From VYFG01 sp965203365 (GTDB lineage Bacteria; Pseudomonadota; Gammaproteobacteria; Arenicellales; Poriferihabitantaceae), in the NCBI GenBank assembly GCA_965203365.1, contig OZ241878.1:2790001-2854000 (forward strand): a stretch of 64,000 nt of DNA, in the 5' to 3' direction. Within the stretch, counting starts at the first letter, position 1. The number at the start of each line of letters is the position of its first letter. Made by a program: the position numbers and the translations under genes. The notes beneath the pieces are model-generated. The model saw only the letters and a program-made list of their open reading frames with translations. It was not told the DNA's origin and searched no databases. Positions 18,021 to 25,743 of the stretch are shown piece after piece.

Positions 18021-19643
18021 ATGAAACCGGATGATCAGAATTTTGGCGGACAGTTGGGTAACTGGTTTCGTGTGGCTGAACGGTCAGAGGTTAAATCAGG
18101 TGACGCAAAAACAGTGTGGGTGAATGGTCGACAGATAGCTCTGTTTGAATGTTCTGGTAAGATTTACGCTTGTAGCAATCTATGTCCACATGAAGGCTAT
18201 CCATTGTCGGAAGGGACATTGTCAGGGAGTTGCACTCTCACCTGCAACTGGCACAATTGGAAGTTTGATCTGCAAACTGGTAAAAACCTATATGGCGGTG
18301 ATCGACTCATGGTCTATCCCGTTCAGATTCGTCAGTCCAGTATATGGATTGATCTGACCGATCCTCCTTTTGAGTCAATCCGTGGACGAATAATCGAAAA
18401 TCTACATCTTGCCTTCAATGACGAGTCATATGATCGAACCGCTCGGGAAATAGCACGTTTGGTCCAGATAGGAGCAGACCCTCTGGAGCCATTGCGTTGT
18501 GCGATAAAATGGTCATGGGAGAAGTTGGAATTTGGCTGGACCCATGCCTACGCCGGCATGGCCGACTGGCTGACTCTGTATAAGGAATTCAAGGACCACG
18601 CAGAGCGCTCACTGGTCTGTGTGCTGGAGCCAGTGGCTCACACAGCTCGGGATGTCCTGCGGGAGAAGAACTACCCTTATGGTAAGAATGAACTGCCTTG
18701 GCAAGAGTCGAATTTTATTCTTGCTGTAGAAAATGAAGATCAGCCTGCAGCCATCGCCATGTTAAGGGGTGGACTCCGTGCGGGACTTGGTTTTCAGGAT
18801 TTTGAGTGTGCCTTGACTACAGCAGCGCTGGCTCATTACAACGACTTCGGGCATTCGTTGATTTATGTCTCCAAAGTTGGAAACCTGATTTCTGCACTAG
18901 GGACTGAAGTCATGGAGCCGCTATTAGTCAGTCTGGTGCGTTCCATTGTATTTGCGCGGCGGGAAGATCTTGTCCCTGAGTTTCGGTGCTACCGGGATGC
19001 ACTGAATGACTGGGGGTCTGTTAAGTGTCACCGGATGCCGGAGGCGATTGACTTTTCGGGACATGGTATCAAGTCGTCGTTGAGCCTGGCACTATCAGGC
19101 AGTCAGGGACCATCGGAAGATCTATATCGTGAATTATTGCTCGCCAATGCCTGGAATCTGCTTCAATACGATGTCGGTCAGCAGCACAAAACCCATGTAA
19201 GCATTTCTGGAAATGTTGATTGGCTGGATTTCACTCATGGGATAACTTTTGCGAATGCTGTCAGAAAACAGTGTCGTCGGTTTCCTGACCTGTGGCCGAT
19301 GGGGTTACTGCAAATGGCATGCTTTCATGGACGCAACAGTGCCTACACCCGGCATGTTTCACCAGATGACTGGACTAGCGGTGACCCAGAAAGAGATATT
19401 CAAAAGGCGATTGATATCGTTATGGATCATGGGCAGTCCGAACCAATTGTGTCGGTGCATCTTCTCAAAACCACACTGGCCGTTCGAGAAGAAGTCCAGA
19501 ACATGCCATCAGACCAAGCCATCCTTTTAACTGCATCTTTGCTGCGATTCCTGAAATCTCCACTTAAACGTCGTCATACCCGAAGAACAGCATGGCAGTC
19601 CTTACAGTTCGTGTCGAGGGAGTTCGGGCACCAGTCACTCTAA
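18021..19643 (+). CDS. Rieske [2Fe-2S] protein with large uncharacterised C-terminal domain
   Basis: 540 residues. Residues 12-110 are a Rieske domain of the bacterial ferredoxin/NirD type with a complete cluster site: C55-P-H57 and, 17 residues later, C75-N-W-H78. Residues 120-540 are mostly helical, rich in His and Trp (FGWTHAYAGMADW, LAHYNDFGHSLIY, HVSISGNVDWLDFTHGITFA). They have no catalytic motif of ring-hydroxylating oxygenases. A distant resemblance to questin-oxidase-like domains is possible but unproven. No signal peptide, so probably cytoplasmic. An electron-transfer or oxygenase role in the oxidative enzymes of this region is an inference. Confidence 0.7.
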   Translation: MKPDDQNFGGQLGNWFRVAERSEVKSGDAKTVWVNGRQIALFECSGKIYACSNLCPHEGYPLSEGTLSGSCTLTCNWHNWKFDLQTGKNLYGGDRLMVYPVQIRQSSIWIDLTDPPFESIRGRIIENLHLAFNDESYDRTAREIARLVQIGADPLEPLRCAIKWSWEKLEFGWTHAYAGMADWLTLYKEFKDHAERSLVCVLEPVAHTARDVLREKNYPYGKNELPWQESNFILAVENEDQPAAIAMLRGGLRAGLGFQDFECALTTAALAHYNDFGHSLIYVSKVGNLISALGTEVMEPLLVSLVRSIVFARREDLVPEFRCYRDALNDWGSVKCHRMPEAIDFSGHGIKSSLSLALSGSQGPSEDLYRELLLANAWNLLQYDVGQQHKTHVSISGNVDWLDFTHGITFANAVRKQCRRFPDLWPMGLLQMACFHGRNSAYTRHVSPDDWTSGDPERDIQKAIDIVMDHGQSEPIVSVHLLKTTLAVREEVQNMPSDQAILLTASLLRFLKSPLKRRHTRRTAWQSLQFVSREFGHQSL

Positions 19644-19759
19644 ACTTTTGGGATGCGAAAGACTTGGAGCGTATGCCTGCAAAACCCATCTACGATTTAA
19701 TATCGCGAATTGCTAATCACCGAGGCGAATTCAAATCCAATCCTATTTCGCCATTATAA
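19592..19759 (+). CDS. Small hypothetical ORF overlapping the Rieske gene end
   Basis: A 55-codon frame beginning ATG GCA GTC at 19592 and overlapping the Rieske gene end by about 50 bases. The product begins MAVLTVRVEGVRAPVTLNFW and contains RMPAKPIYDLISRIANHRGE, a composition unlike random sequence. Nothing in it is recognised, and it could be chance or the displaced end of another gene. The rest of 19760-19968 shows no gene and presumably carries the promoter of the next gene. Confidence 0.25.
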   Translation: MAVLTVRVEGVRAPVTLNFWDAKDLERMPAKPIYDLISRIANHRGEFKSNPISPL

Positions 19760-19968
19760 CTAGGAATATTCAACCTTTGATCATGTGAAACCCTGATTAT
19801 CTGAGCCTTCACCGGCTCTACTGGTCAGAAAATTGTGAGCAAATCAGCATGAACCGACGGAAGTTTCTGTATGGGAATCAAATTTTCAGATAGTATCTGA
19901 CCATCTTGTGGTATTTTGGATTGAAGAACTGATCATCTAGCAGATGACATATTATAAGTTATCATCGA

Positions 19969-20754
19969 ATGAAATGTCATGATAGAAAACGTACGGATGA
20001 TCTCCTAAGACCGTTTGTGTTTTTTTGTCTTGGATTAGTGTCCGTCTCACACCCAAGTATTGCTGCTGAAACTCTGTCTATCGATAAGGCGCATGCAGCA
20101 TATATCGAAGGGCGATTCAAAGACGCGGCTCACGTCGGTGAAAGTCTCAGAACATCATCCGGTTTGGCCCTCGCTGCGGAGTCGCTTTCTATCTATGCCT
20201 ATTACATTGCCGAAGACAGCGAGAAAAGTTCCTTGCTCAAGCAGGCTGTTAATCTGGCTAATGAAGCGGTTGTTCTGGACTCGAAGAACGCGAATGCTCA
20301 TCTGCAACTGGCCCGCGCAACTGGTCGATATGCCCAGACAGTGGGCTCGTTTCGAGCGGCAAGTGAAGGCTATGCAGAGCAAATCCGCCAGTCGACAGAA
20401 AATGCGCTTCAAGCGGACCCCGAGATGACAGCAGCCCATCTTAGCCTAGGTCGCTGGCACGCGGAGCTGGTCGGTACGCTGGGACCGTTCTTGGCGAGAA
20501 TCCTATACAGGGCGCGAAAAAAAGATGCTATTTCCGCCTTCGAACGTGCTCTTGAACTCTCGCCCGATTCAAAAGTGGTAACGCTGGAGTATGCTCTCGG
20601 GATGCTGGCAATTGACAAAGACAAAAATCATAAGATGGTGCGTGAGTTATTGGTGCGCTCAATTGGGATACCTGCAAAGAGCGCCTACGAAAGGATACTC
20701 CATACCCAAGCCGTTGAACGTCTGAAGCTACTTGACAACCAGTCTGGCGTGTGA
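19969..20754 (+). CDS. Secreted TPR-repeat protein
   Basis: 261 residues. An N-terminal signal peptide (LLRPFVFFCLGLVSVSHPSI, cleavage after AAE) is followed by tetratricopeptide-type helices: SLLKQAVNLANEAVVLDSKN, NAHLQLARATGRYAQ, AISAFERALELSPDSKVV. Such periplasmic TPR proteins are scaffolds in envelope complexes. It is convergent with the FAD oxidoreductase gene, with 41 bases between the stops. No enzymatic motif. The role is unknown, but its location in an envelope-lipid-like neighbourhood suggests an assembly function. Confidence 0.75.
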   Translation: MKCHDRKRTDDLLRPFVFFCLGLVSVSHPSIAAETLSIDKAHAAYIEGRFKDAAHVGESLRTSSGLALAAESLSIYAYYIAEDSEKSSLLKQAVNLANEAVVLDSKNANAHLQLARATGRYAQTVGSFRAASEGYAEQIRQSTENALQADPEMTAAHLSLGRWHAELVGTLGPFLARILYRARKKDAISAFERALELSPDSKVVTLEYALGMLAIDKDKNHKMVRELLVRSIGIPAKSAYERILHTQAVERLKLLDNQSGV

Positions 20755-20795
20755 CGATGTCGCCATCACTTCAAAATTCAGATATCCATCTACCT

Positions 20796-22178
20796 TCAGG
20801 CTTTTTTGAAACGCCGTCCATACATCATACGTCCATAAAAGTTGAACCACTTCTTCACTTCAGAGTCCTGAAACGGATAATCAGCCCCCAGTTGTCGTGC
20901 AGTGACAAGGCCAGTTACAAAACAGGTTTCTTGGCTGTTGAGTAATGTGTGGGCACCGCAGTGCCATGTTCGCTTCTTACCTTGGATAAATCGGAACAGG
21001 CTGATCAGAATCGTAATGTGACGTACATCGTGTACGATATGTTGAAACCACCATTTTCTGATAATCTTATCTTCTTTGATAGGACTCGTTGGGTTGTAGG
21101 TTACCAGACAAGGCTTATCTGAACGCTTCACCCAAGGTTGTTGGTTATGCATGATATAAGTGATTTCGTAGTTGTCAGGTCTACTACCATACTGCTCAAT
21201 ATGATTGCTTCGAGTGGCAAGCGGCTGAGCCGGGTTATCTGGCAGAATGGAGCCATCCGAGTGAACAATTGTATGGTTATGCAGTTCACTTTCGTAACGA
21301 ACCGACGAAAGAAGATGACTTTCCAGAAAAGTTGGCTGGTCCAAGATCATTAGTGTCTGGTTGGCGTTGCAAGCAAACACAACATCGTCAAATGTTTGGG
21401 TATTTGAGTCTTCGTCTTCTACAATCACTCCAGAAGAACGTCGATACACCTTTCGGACGGGTCGGTTGAGAAGTATCTTGTCTTGAAACCCAGCCGACAT
21501 TTCTTCGTAGATTCGCCTCGTTCCATGGTCCCAGGTCTGCATGGGGGTGGCGGATTCAATATCAAAAAAATCGAGATATCGGGCAAACAGGGATGCCGGC
21601 ATATCGAATACATTGGTGGCCATCAGAAAGTTGACGAACATGGGTTTCAGTATCTTATATCTGAAATCACCGGAGAACCGTCCCATATTGAGCACAAAAC
21701 CCATGCTCACATAGTTGAACGGGTTAAGAGCATTGAGCAATCGGGACCTGGACCTGTTCAGTTGGCCAAACCATTTGAGGCGACTGAGGAGTTTCTGGAA
21801 CTTTTCGATTTCGGGTTGCAATTCTCTCCTGATACTGGAGTCGAAATCATGTGCGTACAGTTCTCCACGATACTTCACGCTGTAGCTGAACTTGGTATCG
21901 ACCAGGTCAATTCCATGCTGTTCCAGCAGGAGAAGGATATGATGGTATACCGATGGGATGCAGGCCGTGACGGAAATGTCGAACGGAATGGAGGTGCCAT
22001 CTTCCTGTGGCATGTTGACTGTCACAGCATTTCCGCCGATTTGAGCATGCGCCTCAAATACCTGAAATTCAAAAAGATCAGGGTGGCGATTCAATGCCCA
22101 AGCGACCCCCAGTCCGGAAATTCCCGCCCCGATAATGGCAATTTTCCTGGGCTTGGGAACGTTACTCGCTTTGTACAT
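20796..22178 (-). CDS. FAD-dependent oxidoreductase, NAD/FAD-binding amine-oxidase-like fold (COG2907 type)
   Basis: 460 residues. The Rossmann dinucleotide motif IAIIGAGISGLGVAWAL lies at residues 12-28, followed by EAHAQIGGNAVTV, which binds the FAD ribose. An internal DDVVFACNANQTL and a C-terminal ETCFVTGLVTARQLGADYPF are consistent with the COG2907-like flavoprotein family, whose members are often linked to lipid or fatty-acid modification. No membrane anchor is obvious. The substrate is unknown. Its place between the Rieske protein and the P450 suggests oxidation or desaturation of a hydrophobic compound. Confidence 0.78.
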   Translation of the reverse strand: MYKASNVPKPRKIAIIGAGISGLGVAWALNRHPDLFEFQVFEAHAQIGGNAVTVNMPQEDGTSIPFDISVTACIPSVYHHILLLLEQHGIDLVDTKFSYSVKYRGELYAHDFDSSIRRELQPEIEKFQKLLSRLKWFGQLNRSRSRLLNALNPFNYVSMGFVLNMGRFSGDFRYKILKPMFVNFLMATNVFDMPASLFARYLDFFDIESATPMQTWDHGTRRIYEEMSAGFQDKILLNRPVRKVYRRSSGVIVEDEDSNTQTFDDVVFACNANQTLMILDQPTFLESHLLSSVRYESELHNHTIVHSDGSILPDNPAQPLATRSNHIEQYGSRPDNYEITYIMHNQQPWVKRSDKPCLVTYNPTSPIKEDKIIRKWWFQHIVHDVRHITILISLFRFIQGKKRTWHCGAHTLLNSQETCFVTGLVTARQLGADYPFQDSEVKKWFNFYGRMMYGRRFKKA

Positions 22179-23018
22179 GGTGGTTATGGTCCTTTTTCAG
22201 TAGATTTCTTTTAACCGAACAGGCTTTGCCTAGTCGGTATACAGTCTTTTGGCGTATGCTGGATCTTTCTTCAGCTATCGAATCAGAAGTCGAGAGTCGG
22301 CAGATTATCAAACGAGATGCCAACCACCATACTTTCCAAGGGATGTTGGCAGTCTCTGTCCAATATTGTTTCCAGAAGGAAATCAACCTAGGGGGGGATT
22401 GTCTCCAAATGCTGTCATTCTCATATCAAGTATACCCTATTCCTCTTCTTGAATTATGTTGATGATAAATTGATGTGACATCACTGATCGATAAAGTAGC
22501 TATTCTACGATTTTTTACATCATGTGATTCCGATGGGGAAATCTGTTCCAGCCCGATTCTTAAACATTACGAAATCGAAGGCTTATCTTAGATGCTACGA
22601 AACTTGCTTTAGACGGTGTGGTTTCAGGTCCTGTGTCTCTTCCGAAACTAGAAGAGGTTCCTGGTGGTGAATTGGCAAAACACCTAGGCTACTATTTTCT
22701 TGGTGTAGATACCTCAAGCAAGATGAAAGACGAGATTCGGGACCAGATATGAGAAAAACGTCCCCTGGATCATCTGAAAGTCATGCGGTATGGGATCATC
22801 CGGCCGCTCTGGTGGGCTTGAATGATGGACTCGTAATAGAGCAAACGGATGTGATACGCTATCAGAAGGTGAACGTGAAATATGTTGAGGGCGAAACTTG
22901 CAAATTAGTGTGAATCTGACATGAAAAACAAATTTTTGGTGAAAATTAACGATAATTACCGTTTGTCAGTCACAATTCACTTTTTCTGGTTGAGACAAAA
23001 TATCTGGAGGATTCTGCG
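22179..23018. other. Intergenic region with a coding-like remnant at 22564-22752
   Basis: Divergent region upstream of the FAD oxidoreductase and of the lipoprotein gene, so both promoters should lie here. A plus-strand frame from about 22588 to 22752 reads LDATKLALDGVVSGPVSLPK, then EEVPGGELAKHLGYYF and ends KDEIRDQI. It looks like the end of a lost gene but has no plausible start codon and is not recognised. The remainder is AT-rich without genes. Confidence 0.35.
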
Positions 23019-24271
23019 ATGCCCCACGTCCTTTTTGTTATGAGTATTGGCTTAATGCTCTCTGCATGTGGTAGCCAAGATGCTGCTCTGATTCTTCCAA
23101 AACCCGAAATCAATGATGTCAGGGTACTGCGTCACGATCTTTTGGAAATATCTTTGCATGATTCGGCTCTGGCTGGGCCAAATTTTCAGGATAATCGGCT
23201 GTCAGCGGCCGAGGGGGGGGGTTGAGCATGCATCACAGCATGATATTGTCGTCACAGACTTTGACGAAAACCGGTTAGGTGTCGCAATGACGATACAGCG
23301 TGAGGATGGTGAAAAAGTTCAACTGAACTCTACCTCCCATGCCATCACAGAGCCTTTAAACAGCGTCGGGGAAGAGAGAAGAGGCCCACTGCTTGATTAT
23401 GGGCTTTCGGAGAACCATAAGCGTCGACATTGGACCTTGCTTCGTACTACCAGGACTGGGGCATCGACGGCCTATGCCCGAAATCAACTGGGATGATCAC
23501 GATCCCACAAATTATCTGGCGGGCGGTTATTGGATGCATTTGGATAGGCTCGACCTGGATTGGAGTCCTGCCCCTTGGGCAATCGACGATGCCGATGTCG
23601 GTGCTTTCATTTACGGTCCTGAATTCACGGGTAGCCCAACTATTCCTCTGCAAGGGGTAGCTAGTTATCGGGGACGCGCCACTGGACTTTATACTTTTTT
23701 CTATGGCCCAGCTTGGGCTAATCTGGGGCTCTTCAAAGTCAGGGAGACCGGGATTTTCCATGGGGCAGTCCAACTGACGGCCGACTTCTCGAAAAACGAG
23801 GTCGAAGGGTGTATCGGGTGTCTTGTCGAGGGAGAAGACACCTCTTGGCGACACCTCGATTTGGCTGGAAGTATCCTGCTTCCGGCTGGGGTGAAGGCTG
23901 AGTTATATGCCCTCTATCATAACTACAATGCAGAGTTTCCCGAAGGATTTGATCTGTCTTCCTATGATCAGGAAACCTTTGGTAGAGAGATTGACATTCG
24001 GGGAAGTCAGATTCAAGTTTATATGGGCCCGACTGCAATCAATGAAGATGGTTCATTCCACGGTGATGAAATCCGCCAGGAACTGGTCTATTTTCCTGAA
24101 GGAGGGACCACGGGGGGGACTTGGGGCGGGAGACTCTCTGATATGAATGATGCAGACGGCAATCCACGTCGCGCTATCGGCACGATGGGCTGGCATTGGG
24201 AACATATCCAAGGTGGATGGGGCCGTTTCGTCGGAAATTTCTATGGGACCACGAACCCGGTGAAGCAGTAG
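23019..24271 (+). pseudogene. Surface lipoprotein, transferrin-binding-protein-B-like barrel, frameshifted
   Basis: The first frame begins with a lipoprotein signal (MPHVLFVMSIGLMLSACGSQ; lipobox LSAC) and runs into a run of nine G, after which it stops. The next frame continues with HDIVVTDFDENRLGVAMTIQ, and a third frame from about 23470 carries the C-terminal barrel: ASYRGRATGLY, AVQLTADFSKNEVEGCIG, GTTGGTWGGRLSD, GRFVGNFYGTT. That pattern resembles the 8-stranded barrel of TbpB-like surface lipoproteins. At least two more shifts are needed between about 23400 and 23480. It may be a decayed gene or an under-corrected assembly. Confidence 0.6.
23213..23221 (+). repeat. G9 homopolymer inside lipoprotein gene
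   Basis: Nine consecutive G follow GA in the surface lipoprotein gene. With nine G the signal-peptide frame stops at once. With eight G it would join the downstream frame (reading GVEHASQ). Such tracts mutate by slippage and are also error-prone in sequencing. Confidence 0.8.
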
Positions 24272-24333
24272 GATATGGGGTACGACAATTTACACAAGCC
24301 TATCCAAGATGACGCAAGTTTCCGGTTATGTAA

Positions 24334-25704
24334 CCCCACTTCCAGTCTGAAGTGCAACACTCGCCCCGCTCCCGGCATGAGGGCATCCCCCAAAGGATGG
24401 GAGCACGGCGGCGACCGGAAAATTCAGCCCTCCCAGGGGCTGAATGGGGCTGATGTCGGTCATCAATGGCATCCCTCTCGACGCCAGGGAGTCTGACCGA
24501 GGCGATTTCTCGACGCCAGGGCCCGCTCGGGCCGTGTCAGGCGGGTTTTGGCCGAGCGGGGCCCTGCCCGTCGAATGCGGGCTTCTGGAAAGGCAGGGGA
24601 GGGGAGAGGAATGACCGCCTTCAGGGCGGGGCGGCAGCGGTGAAGACCTCTTCCGGGGTTCGAACCCCCAGGACCTAGTGGGGCCGGCGGTTGATCCGCT
24701 CTTCCACCGCCTGGACCTGAGAGGCCGTCACCTGACGGAAGTCCGTTCCCTTCGGAAAGGACTGGCGTACCAGGCCGTGGGTGTGCTCGTTCAGGCCCCG
24801 CTCCCCGGAGTGGTCCGGGGTGGCAAAGTCCAAGTCGGCTCCGAGGGCTGCCGCAATCTCCCGGTGCCCCGCGAACTCCTGGCCGTGGTCCGCCGTGCCC
24901 GTGTGCCCCCGGTCCCGAATCGGGGCCATCCGCCGGACAATGGCCTCGGTCACGGCCGCCGCCGTCTTCCCGGCCCCCCCGATCAGCACCATGAACTTCG
25001 AGGCCCGATCTCCCCAGGAAATCCAGGCCCCCCGGTGCTTCACCCCGATGATCAGGTCAAGCTCCCAGTCCCCGGTCCGGCCCTTGGCCTCCCCAATCGA
25101 CGGGCGCTCGGCGATGTCTACCCGACCGGGAAGATGACCGCGTCCCGCAGGTCGCCCACCGCGCCAGTTGGGCTGCTTCCCCCAGCGACGCAGGCACCGG
25201 TAAAGATCTCCCCCCGCCGGTCGGTCCGCCCGGATAGACTGATCGATCCATTCCCGGCCGGCCATCACTTCCCTTGGTTGCTGAGACCGGCCCGCGATGG
25301 GCTCCGGGCTCCAGCCGGCCTGCAGCCGGTCCTCGACCACCGCACAGCGCTCCGGGGTCATCTTCCAGGGCACAGCCGAGGCGTCCCGATGTCGGCTCGT
25401 CGCCTTCCCCTGGGCTGGCTGATGTCAATCCCCGCGCTGTCCGCAGTGGCGGGACAGCTCCTGGGAAATCGGGCTGATGTCCCGTCCGGCTGTGCGGCCA
25501 TCGGTCGCGGGGACCGACCGGTGGACTTGAGCGCGGAAATGGGCAATCTTTCCAAGTGGTTCAGGGGGTGGTCGCCAGTCGGCATGGCCCTTCTCCGTTG
25601 ATTGGTCAACTGAGAGGGTCGGCCATCCTCTGGCCCGCTGCCATCCGCTTAACTCAAGCGATCAGGCGACGGGGCCAAGGGTTGCACTTCAGAGTGGCAC
25701 GGGG
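24334..25704 (-). mobile_element. IS30-family element copy B, both ends and target duplication
   Basis: 1371 bases. The left end CCCCACTTCCAG and right end (reverse complement CCCCCGTGCCAC) continue into a shared TCTGAAGTGCAAC, giving imperfect inverted repeats of about 28 bp. GTAA flanks both sides (24330-24333 and 25705-25708), a likely 4-bp target duplication, or 3-bp if the right end is one G longer. It lies between the lipoprotein and P450 genes and interrupts neither. This is the reference copy for the family in this window. Confidence 0.85.
24640..25618 (-). pseudogene. IS30-family transposase of copy B, frameshifted
   Basis: The main frame, 24675-25373, contains the DDE domain: GRVDIAERPS, GDWELDLIIGVKHRGAW, HTGTADHGQEFAGH (Asp), LNEHTHGLVRQSFPKGTDFR (Glu) and VEERINRRPH. 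The N-terminal helix-turn-helix part (PTGDHPLNHLERLPISAL) is in another frame near 25600, and the VRTPEEVFTA end is also displaced near 24650. At least two shifts therefore separate it from activity, although all catalytic residues can be recognised. Confidence 0.8.
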
Positions 25705-25743
25705 GTAAAAAAGACCCAATGATTCCATGAAATCCAAGCCCTT

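Noticed and set aside
24650..24680. GGTTCGAACCCCC near the IS30 copy B end resembling a tRNA T-arm
   Set aside because: It lies inside the transposase C-terminal coding region (VRTPEEVF) and has no other tRNA parts.
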